Below the pieces are notes generated by a model. The model was not told the origin of the DNA, made no database searches, and worked only from the letters and a program-made list of their open reading frames with translations. DNA of 64,000 nt from positions 744,001 to 808,000 of the forward strand of contig NZ_CP054306.1 in assembly GCF_018282115.1 (NCBI RefSeq), written 5' to 3'. Position numbers and translations under genes: made by a program. Positions 9,794 through 18,435 of this stretch are shown piece after piece. Each line of letters begins with the position of its first letter. Position 1 is the first letter of the stretch. This DNA comes from Synechocystis sp. PCC 7338 (GTDB lineage: Bacteria > Cyanobacteriota > Cyanobacteriia > Cyanobacteriales > Microcystaceae).

Positions 9794-9994
9794 CGAACTA
9801 TCTACTGTCGCCTAAGAGTTTACTTTGCAATATTTATGTCTTAATCCATCCCCCACGCTTTCCCTGACAAGCTCCGACAAATGGGGAAACCTTGAACAAT
9901 CATTGCGCTCCCTAACTGGGGACTGGGCAGGATTTTCCCAACAGACTCTATCCTTGTTGACAAGTTTGATTTAACCCGATGGTTTTATGTTTTT

Positions 9995-10504
9995 TTAGGA
10001 ACAACCAAGGGATTCCCTGGTGCTGTTGCCGGTTTTGGGGTTAACCCCATCAGCCACTTCACATAGGGCTGCTACCTGTTCTGAATCCAACACCGCAAGG
10101 GTAAAGTCAGCACCCTGGATTTTGGCATTTTTAAAGGAAGTCCGGAGCATAATTGCCTCTGCTAAGATGGCGTTCTCCAAATTAGCCCCATTGAAACTGG
10201 TCAAATAGGCCAAACCATTGGTCAGATCCGCCCCTTTGAGGTTGGCATCGGTGAGGTTAGCACCATTAAACACGGAGCCCCGCAAATCCATAGCTTCAAA
10301 AATACTGCTGGTCAGGTCCACATTGGTGAACTGGGCGGTGAGCAGGTCTTGGTCCCGAAAATCCGTTTCCGCCAACACCATATTTTCAAAAGCTGAAGCT
10401 CCCCCGGTCACGGAAGAAGAGCTAGCGGCGATCGCCGGGGCAGACCAGATCAAACAGGCCACGGTGAGCACAACAAGGAAGGACTGACGAAACACTTTCA
10501 GCAT
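9995..10504 (-). CDS. Secreted pentapeptide-repeat protein
   Basis: A protein of 169 residues. It has a signal peptide at residues 1-26 ([17 protein letters not shown]). About eleven pentapeptide repeats of the A(D/N)LxX type follow (for example [15 protein letters not shown] and [13 protein letters not shown]), then a tail with two cysteines (CEVADGVN and GCS). Pentapeptide repeats form a right-handed quadrilateral beta helix. Lumenal or periplasmic location is inferred from the leader. The role is unknown. Confidence 0.85.
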   Translation of the reverse strand: MLKVFRQSFLVVLTVACLIWSAPAIAASSSSVTGGASAFENMVLAETDFRDQDLLTAQFTNVDLTSSIFEAMDLRGSVFNGANLTDANLKGADLTNGLAYLTSFNGANLENAILAEAIMLRTSFKNAKIQGADFTLAVLDSEQVAALCEVADGVNPKTGNSTRESLGCS

Positions 10505-10709
10505 TGGGGAAGCGATGACCTGAATTCAGGGCGGCGGTGAGATGTAGACACCAACTAGATTATCAGCAATCAAGGCGCGGGCATACCCCCAACAACAGGG
10601 AGAGATTATATTCTGCCCATTTCCTTGGTTGGCGGGAATTTACTGGTCAACTGGGGCGATAAGCAATTTACCTCACAATTAGTGCCGGTAAATTAAGTCT
10701 GACCTTGCT

Positions 10710-11102
10710 ATGATCAGGGATGTCTTTTATCCTTTTTTATTGAATATGTACTATTTGGCCCAGCCTCCCTATTTTTTAATTGCGGTAGGGCTTTTTGTTG
10801 GGATTTCCTGTGGCGCGGCCTTTGAAGCCACCTTGAAACAGAAAGTGAAGCTTTGGCTCAATACCCCCGCCAGTACCTTGGCAGACCTGGATTTACAACT
10901 GCCTTTTATCGGTATCTGTGTGGGAGTTTGTGTATTTTTAGCTTCTGGAGTGCAAATTTTCCTGGGTAATGGTTGGATTTCCTATGCCATTTCTTTGCCT
11001 ATTACCATTTTTATCGCAGCGTTGGTATGGCGACAATTGGATAGCTTGCTTAAACAATTAAAAAGCGGTGGATCTGCGGCTATTGACTTAGATATATTCT
11101 AA
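10710..11102 (+). CDS. Small membrane protein of unknown function
   Basis: A protein of 130 residues with three hydrophobic segments: FLIAVGLFVGISCGAAF, IGICVGVCVFLASG and YAISLPITIFIAALVW. A conserved-looking soluble tail (LDSLLKQLKSGGSAAIDLDIF) follows. No family recognised. It lies 29 bases upstream of the CCB1-like membrane protein gene on the same strand, so the two may be co-transcribed. Translation could start at the ATG at 10746 instead. Confidence 0.6.
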   Translation: MIRDVFYPFLLNMYYLAQPPYFLIAVGLFVGISCGAAFEATLKQKVKLWLNTPASTLADLDLQLPFIGICVGVCVFLASGVQIFLGNGWISYAISLPITIFIAALVWRQLDSLLKQLKSGGSAAIDLDIF

Positions 11103-11131
11103 TTAACGAGAAGGTTTGCCACAATTTTGTT

Positions 11132-11686
11132 ATGGATATTATGGATTTACCTGTTCTCGGCTCCACCCTATTTTTTACCATTTTTTCCCTGATTGGCTTA
11201 GTATTTTTTATCCGTTCTTCGGTTAAAGACCGAACCCAAAAAATCCGGGCTTGGATCGATAATCCCGAGGCGGGCATATTGGATGAGATTAAAACCTATT
11301 TCAATAACCGCGCCTATCGCATTACCAACATTGACCCGGTTCAACAGGCGATCGCCTTTGAGGGCAACGTACAGGCTAGTCCATTTTTAGCGGTGTTTTT
11401 GAGTTTGTTAGCCGCCCTGGGACTGCTTTGTCTCGCTTTGGTGCTGGCCGTATTTTGGCCCCAACGGGGTTTTCTCTTTTTCTTCCTACTTTGGTTAGCT
11501 CCCCTAGCGGGCACTTTTTACTGGCAAAAAGCAGCCAGGGTGGAAGCGATTACGTTGGAATTGGGGGATCCGGATCAACCCTCCCATCCAGGGCAATATC
11601 CTTTGACCATCACCGCCCACCGGGATGAGTTACGAGAATTACAGGCCCAATTTCCTCTCGATTGGCAAGGAGGGAGTTCTCATTAA
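11132..11686 (+). CDS. Membrane protein, resembles cofactor assembly of complex C subunit B (CCB1-like)
   Basis: A protein of 184 residues. It has an N-terminal helix (TLFFTIFSLIGLVFFIRS), then the motif SVKDRTQKIRAW, a soluble segment YFNNRAYRITNIDP, and two closely spaced helices at about 85-130. The pattern and length recall the CCB1 family, which helps attach haem ci to cytochrome b6 in the b6f complex. I am recalling this family by pattern, not by search, so the assignment is tentative. It follows another small membrane protein gene by 29 bases. Confidence 0.55.
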   Translation: MDIMDLPVLGSTLFFTIFSLIGLVFFIRSSVKDRTQKIRAWIDNPEAGILDEIKTYFNNRAYRITNIDPVQQAIAFEGNVQASPFLAVFLSLLAALGLLCLALVLAVFWPQRGFLFFFLLWLAPLAGTFYWQKAARVEAITLELGDPDQPSHPGQYPLTITAHRDELRELQAQFPLDWQGGSSH

Positions 11687-11846
11687 TGCAGTAAAGCCTT
11701 TAAAGCGTAGGGATTATGACTGTTTTATGGCAATTAAGCTGATTCAAAATTTGCTGTATTTTTGGAGAATTTGTCCAGACGAGCTTATTTATTTTTTCAA
11801 CTTTTGTACCGTTAACTTTGCTTGCTAACAACTAAATTTCAAACCC

Positions 11847-12563
11847 ATGGGCTTAGCCATTGACAGTAATTTGATTGGTAAAATTTTAACCCCTGCCCTG
11901 AGGCTCTGGCTCCGCTCCCAGGTGGAAACGGTGGAAAGTTTAGAGTTGGAAATTGACGGCAAAGACCGACAAATTTTACGGGGTTATGTACCCAGGGTTG
12001 CCCTCAGCAGTGATAGGGCCATTTACCAAGGCCTACAACTAGGACGGGTGTTGCTCCGGGGGGAAAATATCCGCATTAACATTGGTCAGGTAATCAAGGG
12101 GAAGCCCCTCAAATTATTGGAACCAATTCGAGTCAGTGGAGAGTTACAAATCTCCCAAAGCCATCTCCAGGCATCCCTGACATCCACCTTACTGGCCGGT
12201 GCTTTTGGGGAATTGTTGGTGGCTTTGTTAGCGGAACAGGGGGTGGCAGATCCCCAGGGCCAGTTAGAAAATTACACTTTCCTTTGGCAGGCGATCGCCT
12301 TGGAGAATCAATCTTTTCAGCTCAAGGGTGAAGTACAAGACCCCCAGGGTCAAAGCCATGATCTTTTAGTGCAGGCTCGCCTCCAATTGGCCAGTCCCAA
12401 AACCCTGCATCTAGAAGACATTACCCTACTAGGACTACCGGCGATCGCCAACCGAAACTTAGAGCGTTTGACCGTTGATTTAGGGGAAGATGTGGATCTT
12501 GAATCCCTCGATCTAAACAATGGCGAGCTTTTCTGCCTTGGTCGAGTATTAATCCGCCCTTGA
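11847..12563 (+). CDS. DUF2993 (LmeA-like) protein
   Basis: A protein of 238 residues, rich in beta structure. It has the DUF2993 pattern: an N-terminal LAIDSNLIGKILTPALRLWLRSQVE, then LRGYVPRVALSSDRAIYQGLQL, VLLRGENIRINIG and LLEPIRVSGELQISQSHLQ. The family is widespread in cyanobacteria; an actinobacterial member binds phospholipids in the cell envelope. No signal peptide is visible. It is the last HIP1-bearing gene before the CBASS-like region. Confidence 0.75.
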   Translation: MGLAIDSNLIGKILTPALRLWLRSQVETVESLELEIDGKDRQILRGYVPRVALSSDRAIYQGLQLGRVLLRGENIRINIGQVIKGKPLKLLEPIRVSGELQISQSHLQASLTSTLLAGAFGELLVALLAEQGVADPQGQLENYTFLWQAIALENQSFQLKGEVQDPQGQSHDLLVQARLQLASPKTLHLEDITLLGLPAIANRNLERLTVDLGEDVDLESLDLNNGELFCLGRVLIRP

Positions 12564-12822
12564 ACCTTGTTAGGTTATTGGTGACTCCCATGATAGTCAC
12601 AGTCCTCCTCATATCACAAGCATTAATCGGCCTTTATATTTCCAATTCAATTACGGAATAGTCAAATTGAACCTTAGTTTTTAAGCTAAGTTCGGATATC
12701 ACTACTATACAAGTAACACACGACTCCAGTTTTTGACGTTATCATTACTAAGACGCAATCGGTAGGGTATCTATCCTTGCCTAGACGCTATATGTAGAAA
12801 TTGATTGAGAAACGACTGTCAT

Positions 12823-13851
12823 ATGAATCTGACTTGTGATCCTGCTTCTGAAATAAAAACATTCAAAATCCTATCAATAGATGGAGGAGGTATTAAAGGG
12901 CTATTCTCAGCTAGGATTATTGAGCATTTCGAGCAAAAATTTAATTGCAATATTGCTGATTACTTTGATCTAATCTGCGGTACCTCAACTGGCGGCTTAA
13001 TTGCTTTGGGACTCTCGCTAAATATTCCGGTTGGCTTGATTAGCAACCTATATTACAAAAGAGGAAAGAAAATATTTCCTCAAAGTCTTGGCTTACTTCG
13101 GTCTTTAATACAGCTTGTTTTTGGCAGCAAATATGACAACAAAGAGCTAAGGCAGGCATTAGAAGAAATCTTTGGCGATAAAACACTTTCAGATTCAAAA
13201 GCCTTGCTCTGTATCCCTGCATTTTCCTTAACTGATGGCAGGCCATTCATTTTCAAATACGATCACGCAGAAGGTGATCTCGTTCGTGACAACAAAACCA
13301 AATATATTGACATTGCGCTTGCAACAAGTGCGGCTCCTACATACTTACCAATCATTACGATAGATACCTATGACAACAAGCAGTTTGTGGATGGCGGAAT
13401 ATATGCCAATAATCCTACTCTTGTTGGAGTTATAGAAGCGCTCCGCTACTTTGTTGGTAAGAACAAAAAATTTCAGAGGTTACAAGTATTGTCAATTAGC
13501 TCTCTTGAAACTAATCCTGGTCGAAGATTCATTACTAAGCATAATCGATCTGTAGTTGACTGGATGTGTAGTAAAGATTTGATTGCTACTTTTTTTGAAG
13601 GCCAAGCTTACCAAACACAGTATTTTGTAGATACATTAGCCCGATACTGTGATTCACCATTTGATTATGTTCGTATTCCAAGTGCCGATCTATCCCCTGC
13701 GCAAGCTCGAATCATTAACTTAGATAATACTTCTCGTGAGGCATTAGACATCATTTCGCAGAAAGGAAAAGATCAAGCTCTCTTCTGGGGTAGGAAGGAT
13801 GAGGTTGTTCAGTTCTTTGAAACTCGTAAACAGTACATTACCAAGTATTAG
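12823..13851 (+). CDS. capV: Patatin-like phospholipase, CBASS effector (CapV-like)
   Basis: A protein of 342 residues of the patatin family. It has the oxyanion loop GGGIKG at residues 21-26, the nucleophile Ser55 in GTSTGG and the catalytic Asp190 in VDGGIYANNPT, so the Ser-Asp dyad is intact. CapV-type effectors are phospholipases switched on by cyclic dinucleotides that destroy the cell membrane upon phage infection. The ATG at 12823 is followed immediately by the domain; a TTG at 12805 is possible. Only one base separates its stop from the start of the CD-NTase gene, which strongly supports a shared operon. The region has no HIP1 site and is AT-richer than its surroundings, suggesting horizontal transfer. 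Confidence 0.85.
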   Translation: MNLTCDPASEIKTFKILSIDGGGIKGLFSARIIEHFEQKFNCNIADYFDLICGTSTGGLIALGLSLNIPVGLISNLYYKRGKKIFPQSLGLLRSLIQLVFGSKYDNKELRQALEEIFGDKTLSDSKALLCIPAFSLTDGRPFIFKYDHAEGDLVRDNKTKYIDIALATSAAPTYLPIITIDTYDNKQFVDGGIYANNPTLVGVIEALRYFVGKNKKFQRLQVLSISSLETNPGRRFITKHNRSVVDWMCSKDLIATFFEGQAYQTQYFVDTLARYCDSPFDYVRIPSADLSPAQARIINLDNTSREALDIISQKGKDQALFWGRKDEVVQFFETRKQYITKY

Positions 13852-13852
13852 T

Positions 13853-15231
13853 ATGGCTAACTGTCATCAGCTTTTCCAAGATTTCAACGAATCAATTGCT
13901 TTAGATTCGGAACACAAAAAATCTTTGCGCCAGTCCCGTGATGCTGTCCGCAACAAGATAAAAGCATACTTCAAAAACAAAAATAACGGACTTACTCCAA
14001 AATTTCATGGGCAAGGTTCATTTATGATGCATACCATCATTGAACCCCTTGATGGAGAGTATGATATTGATGATGGGATCTATTTCCAAGTAGAAAAAGA
14101 ACCATCAGTAACTGTTCATACTTTTCATCGATGGATATGTGAAGCAGTAGATGGTCATACTGCGGAAAAACCTGTTGACAAGCAAACATGCGTAAGACTA
14201 ATCTACACTAAAAAATATCACCTTGATCTTCCTGTCTACTACATTCTTGAAGGCGCATCTCCGTACTTAGCGCATAAAGGAAAGGGATGGATAACAAGCG
14301 ATCCGAGAGAGTTTATTCGTTGGTTTAATCAGAAGGCAGATTCAGATGGTCAATTAAAAAGGATAGTGCGCTATCTAAAGGCATGGAGTGATTACAGAAA
14401 AGGGGAGTTGCCAAGCGGTCTCATCTTTTCGATTTTAGCAGCGAATAACATCGCACATGATGAAAGAGATGATGTGGCATTCTATCAAACTCTACGCAAT
14501 ATTAAATATAGTTTGAACTTAAACTTTGCGTGTTATCGTCCAACAACACCTACCCATGAAAACTTACTAGAAGACTATAGTAAAACAAATAAAGCATACT
14601 TCATGAGTCAACTGAGTAATTTTGTGGCTTCGGCAGAAGAAGCCTTGGATGAAGATACAAATGAAGAGGATGCTAGCAAGTGTTGGCGATATCACTTTGG
14701 TAAAGAGAGATTTCCCCTCGGCGTTGCTAAGCAAACAAAAAACATTTATTTTAGTGAATCTGTTTTCAATCGCGATTATGTTGACAGTAGTGTAAGCCTT
14801 GGCTCATATGACAACACTGAAGAATTTATTGAGGATCAATATCCTATTCATTTACAGTACTACTTAAGAATTAATTGCAGGGTTCATCAGAATGGATGGA
14901 GAACTATCAGAATGGATGGAGAACTAGGTTGTTGCATGAATTGATTGCAAGAAACCTTCTTGTGCCAACTCAGAAGAAGCTAGAGTTTTTTATATCTGAT
15001 TGCAATGTCCCCAAGCCATATACTGTAAAATGGAAAATCCGAAACGTAGGTGATGAGGCAATTCGAAGAAATTGCATTCGGGGAAAAATTGTTGAGGATA
15101 CGGGAAAGCAAAGGAAAGAGGAAACTAGCGATTTCCACGGCCCACACTATGTAGAATGCTATGTGGTCAAAAATGGTATTTGTGTTGCACGTGCAAGAAT
15201 TGATGTTGCCATAAAAGACGAGGCGTGGTAG
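13853..15231 (+). pseudogene. CD-NTase (cGAS/DncV-like nucleotidyltransferase), frameshifted by a 20-bp tandem duplication
   Basis: The product should be a CD-NTase that makes a cyclic nucleotide to activate the adjacent phospholipase. The nucleotidyltransferase core is visible: Gly-Ser at residues 55-56 (HGQGSFMMHT), Asp71 and Asp73 in YDIDDGIYF, and a third Asp125 in YHLDLPVYY. From residue 345 the frame is broken. The 20-mer at 14886-14905 is repeated exactly at 14906-14925, and the shifted frame ends at 14944 after 363 residues. Without one copy, the gene reads through to 15231 as a 452-residue protein whose C-terminal part (ELIARNLLVPTQKKLEFF onward) looks like the sensor-like domain common in such enzymes. 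The core may still fold; the C-terminal domain is lost as sequenced. Confidence 0.85.
14886..14925 (+). repeat. Perfect 20-bp tandem duplication inside the CD-NTase gene
   Basis: Two adjacent identical copies of ATCAGAATGGATGGAGAACT lie at 14886-14905 and 14906-14925. Twenty is not a multiple of three, so the second copy shifts the frame. Loss of either copy by slippage would restore the full reading frame. Confidence 0.97.
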
Positions 15232-15363
15232 ATGTTTGAAACAATTCATCGCAGCCTAGCAACGCCCATGCACGCCGACCACTGAAGTGTGATCAGTTGT
15301 GATGCAAAGGTTATCTGGGGCGGGTGATGAGCAAGGGTAATCAGCCGGTGGAATTGTAATTTG

Positions 15364-15404
15364 CCCCCTAAATTCCCTCAACTTGGGGGATCCGGGGGGT
15401 TTTT
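15364..15404 (-). repeat. G/C-run inverted repeat, likely dispersed element and terminator
   Basis: CCCCC at 15364-15368 can pair with GGGGG at 15385-15389; a further GGGGGG (15394-15399) and a T run follow. On either strand this resembles the C-run/G-run hairpins at 20317, 28420 and 49773. It lies just after the stop of the minus-strand epimerase gene and could terminate it or mark the right edge of the CBASS-like insertion. Confidence 0.5.
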
Positions 15405-15413
15405 AAACACTTT

Positions 15414-16346
15414 CTACACGTTGGAATAAACGCTATTCCTTAGGATGGTGTAACCCTTAATTAACTCTTGAATACCCCGTCCCAAAGACCAGTCAGGAGT
15501 AAAGCCAGTGCTCAAAATTCTTTGGTTAGAAACAATATAATCCCGCTTATCCGGATCCTCCCCGATGGGCGCTTCTAGATAAACAAAATTAGGCAGATAT
15601 TTGCGAATTTCTGCACAAAGCTCCAGTTTAGATAAATTGGCATCTTCCAAACCAACGTTATAGGGCTTACCCTTCATGGATTCAAAATTTTCCAAGCCAT
15701 GGAGAAATACCTTAGCCACATCCCGGATATGAATATAATTGCGTTTGAAATGGCCTTCAAAAATAACCACCGCCCGATCATAAAAAGCGCGGTAAACAAA
15801 ATCATTCACCAATAAATCTACCCGCATCCGGGGAGCCATACCAAATACTGTCGCCAGGCGGAAAGTCATGCTGTTATCGCGGGCTAACACCGCTTTTTCT
15901 GCTTCCACCTTAGTTACTCCATAGAGGGAAATGGGTCGCAGGGGACTTTCTTCGGTACAAAATTTACCCTTTTCCCCAATGCCATAGCCACTATTGGTAA
16001 CTGGCATCAAAATCCGCTGTTGGGGGCTGGCTAGTTGACAGATCATTTCCACCGCCGTCTGGTTGGTTGTTTTAGTGCCAATTTGATCGCGACTGCACAG
16101 GGGAGCTCCCACTAGGGCCGCCAGAGGAATAATCACATCGGCGGTTTTTAGTTGTTCTTTAATCAGGTCTTCCTTGCGGCAATCCCCCCGGATAACGCTA
16201 AAAGTTTCATACTGACAGCATTCCGCCAAGCTATTTTGCTGGAACATGAAGTTGTCTATCACCGTTACCTCATAACCCGCCGCCAACAAAGTGGGGGTTA
16301 GGACAGAACCAATGTAGCCACCGCCACCGGTAATCAAAATTTTCAT
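15414..16346 (-). CDS. NAD-dependent epimerase/dehydratase
   Basis: A protein of 310 residues of the extended short-chain dehydrogenase family. It has the Rossmann motif TGGGGYIGS at the N-terminus and the active-site pair in LYGVTKVEAEK (YxxxK), with an upstream Ser/Thr in NSGYG. It probably modifies a nucleotide sugar. I chose the ATG at 16346, which has a GGAGG Shine-Dalgarno six bases upstream, over the GTG at 16352. It lies downstream of an ABC polysaccharide exporter on the same strand, so a role in supplying or modifying a surface glycan is likely. Confidence 0.85.
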   Translation of the reverse strand: MKILITGGGGYIGSVLTPTLLAAGYEVTVIDNFMFQQNSLAECCQYETFSVIRGDCRKEDLIKEQLKTADVIIPLAALVGAPLCSRDQIGTKTTNQTAVEMICQLASPQQRILMPVTNSGYGIGEKGKFCTEESPLRPISLYGVTKVEAEKAVLARDNSMTFRLATVFGMAPRMRVDLLVNDFVYRAFYDRAVVIFEGHFKRNYIHIRDVAKVFLHGLENFESMKGKPYNVGLEDANLSKLELCAEIRKYLPNFVYLEAPIGEDPDKRDYIVSNQRILSTGFTPDWSLGRGIQELIKGYTILRNSVYSNV

Positions 16347-16431
16347 AATCACTCCTCCATGTTCTCTTTAACTATTTTTGAGCAAAAAATATCCGTTCCC
16401 AGTAAAGCAAAAAAAGGGCAACTTGCCAGAA

Positions 16432-17196
16432 TTATTGGGGAATGGTGAGGGCATCGTGGCGTTTGACCTCCTCCAGGTATTGCCCGATCGCCTCGGAGGT
16501 TTTGCCCATATAACGCACCACCCCCCGGTCCAGCCAGATGGTAGTAGGACAGGCATCTTGGATAAAACCTAGGCTATGGGAAACCACCAGAATAGTGGTG
16601 TTGTGCCCCCAGAGCTTATCCATGCGGGCCTGGGACTTATGCTTAAAACTCTCATCCCCCACCGATAAAACTTCATCCAAAATTAGAATATCCGGCTCCA
16701 CATCAGTGGCAATGGCAAAGCCCAACCGGGCCGACATCCCTGAAGAAAGGGACTTCACTGGCATATCGCCCAGGGTTTGTAGCTCAGCAAAATCAAGGAT
16801 GGAATCTACCCTGTCCAACATTTCCTGGCGGGAAAATCCCAACATGACGCCGTAGAGGATGATGTTATCCCGCACACATAAATCCGGATCAAAACCAGCT
16901 CCCAACTCAATTAAGGGGGCAATTTCTCCCCTCACCCGTAAACTGCCGGCAGAAGGTTCCAAAATACCGCAAATCACCTTAAGCAGGGTAGACTTCCCCG
17001 AACCATTGGAGCCGATGATGCCAATTTTTTCCCCCGTCACTACCGTAAAATCTATGTTGTCTAGGATCAGCTTACGGGAAGGCTTACGATACTTACCTTC
17101 AATAAAAGATAGTACGGTGCGCTTCAGGTCGTAGGAAAACTCCTCCTGGGTTCGACGGTACAAAGAAACCTTATCAAGACGAATAACTTCAGACAT
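16432..17196 (-). CDS. ABC transporter ATPase for polysaccharide export (KpsT/Wzt-like)
   Basis: A protein of 254 residues. It has the Walker A motif GSNGSGKST, the signature SLSSGMSARL and the Walker B region ILILDEVLSVGD. The SSGM signature and DEVLSVGD are typical of the O-antigen, capsule and teichoic-acid exporter subfamily. It pairs with the permease gene 12 bases upstream. There is no Wzt C-terminal carbohydrate-binding domain, so it resembles the short KpsT form. Substrate unknown. Confidence 0.9.
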   Translation of the reverse strand: MSEVIRLDKVSLYRRTQEEFSYDLKRTVLSFIEGKYRKPSRKLILDNIDFTVVTGEKIGIIGSNGSGKSTLLKVICGILEPSAGSLRVRGEIAPLIELGAGFDPDLCVRDNIILYGVMLGFSRQEMLDRVDSILDFAELQTLGDMPVKSLSSGMSARLGFAIATDVEPDILILDEVLSVGDESFKHKSQARMDKLWGHNTTILVVSHSLGFIQDACPTTIWLDRGVVRYMGKTSEAIGQYLEEVKRHDALTIPQ

Positions 17197-17208
17197 CTAA
17201 AATTAGCT

Positions 17209-18102
17209 TTACAACAGATCCATGAAATTCTTTTGCCAGGAGCGAAAGCATAACCAACCCAAGGCCAATAAGATTAAACCATTTAATAGTCCATGGACGA
17301 TCAAACCAGACTCAGGCAAATCCCCTGACAGGGAAATTTGACGAATACTGTCAATGATCGGTAACAGGGGGTTGATGACCAAAAAGCGACGCACTTGTTC
17401 CGGCACAATTTCCGATGGATAAAAAATAGGCGAGCCAATCCAGAGCATGAAGGTAACTAGCTCATAGAAGTAGGGCAAATCTCGGAAAAATACATAAAGG
17501 GCACTGACAAAAAAGCCCACTCCAGTGCACACTAGGCTCAGGGCCAAGAGGGGAAAAAAGAGAGAAAGGGCATTGACAAACCACCAGCCAGATTCCCAAG
17601 ACTTATAAATGGTGACGATCGCCAATAGGGGGAGTGGTCCCACCACAAATTGGAAAACGTTGGCAATGATCATGGACAGGGGAAAGACGCTGATGGGCAG
17701 TTTGATCTTGTTCATTAGCCCCCCACTGGCCACCACACTGGACAGAGCTTGACTGGTGGAAGCGGAAAAAAAGTTAATCACCAACAGCCCCGTAAAGGCC
17801 GCCAGGACATAGTTCAGGGCGGAACCATAAAAGGAGGCAAAGGCCGCGCCGAAAATTGCCGCATAAATCCCCGTCATAATTAGGGGGTTTAGCAAAGACC
17901 AGTAAACCCCTAAAAAGGAACCCCGGTAACGGCCTTTCAGGTTGCGCTCCACTAATATCTGTAAAAGTTCCAAGTAGCGCTGAATGGGGGACCAGTTCAC
18001 CCTTGTCGGTAGCGAAAGAGCCATAAAAAGTTCTAAAAAATTGCGGGGCGGCGCCGAGCTAAACAAGAATTGTATAGAGTTGTGCGGCCTTTGTCGAGAC
18101 AT
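17209..18102 (-). CDS. ABC-2 polysaccharide export permease (KpsM/Wzm-like)
   Basis: A protein of up to 297 residues with six hydrophobic segments. It has the family motif VERNLKGRYRGSFLGVYWSLLNPL before the first helix and SPIFYPSEIVPEQVRRFL in the last loop. The ATG at 18024 (MALSLPTRVNW) would give a more typical 271-residue protein; the longer start at 18102 adds 26 residues with no clear role. It forms the exporter with the ATPase encoded immediately downstream. The gene is divergent from nrdB. Confidence 0.9.
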   Translation of the reverse strand: MSRQRPHNSIQFLFSSAPPRNFLELFMALSLPTRVNWSPIQRYLELLQILVERNLKGRYRGSFLGVYWSLLNPLIMTGIYAAIFGAAFASFYGSALNYVLAAFTGLLVINFFSASTSQALSSVVASGGLMNKIKLPISVFPLSMIIANVFQFVVGPLPLLAIVTIYKSWESGWWFVNALSLFFPLLALSLVCTGVGFFVSALYVFFRDLPYFYELVTFMLWIGSPIFYPSEIVPEQVRRFLVINPLLPIIDSIRQISLSGDLPESGLIVHGLLNGLILLALGWLCFRSWQKNFMDLL

Positions 18103-18247
18103 TTAGTTCAAATAGTCTAGTTAATGCCTTTAGATCGACCGGGAAACCGTTTGCTAATTTCTGAAAGCCCTATCAATTCCAGACCTCGAAAAAATTTGCT
18201 GGCGGGGTTAGAATAGGTCAGTCAACAGATCTCCCTGCCCAAATTCC

Positions 18248-18435
18248 ATGGTTGTCAGCACCGTTAATCCCACAGCGCCCATGCCTGTGACCCCCATTTT
18301 CAATCCCACCGGCAACGATTCCGTCGAGAACCGTACTATTTGGTTTGGTAACACGACCAACTTAATGCAGTTGAATGACGTGCGCTATAACTGGGCCGTT
18401 GGCCTTTATCAGCAAATGCGTGAAAACTTCTGGAT
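18248..18435 (+). CDS. nrdB: Ribonucleotide reductase beta subunit (R2), exon 1
   Basis: Exon 1 encodes the first 62 codons plus two bases, ending in the conserved ENFWI just before the first helix of the R2 fold. If read without splicing, the frame stops within eight bases of the intron at 18440-18442. Splicing to exon 2 at 19228 regenerates NFWIPQRLDITQDV, the expected R2 sequence, and a 355-residue protein. R2 carries the diiron-tyrosyl radical needed to reduce ribonucleotides. The exon end CTGGAT pairs with the intron guide to form P1 (see the intron). Confidence 0.9.
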
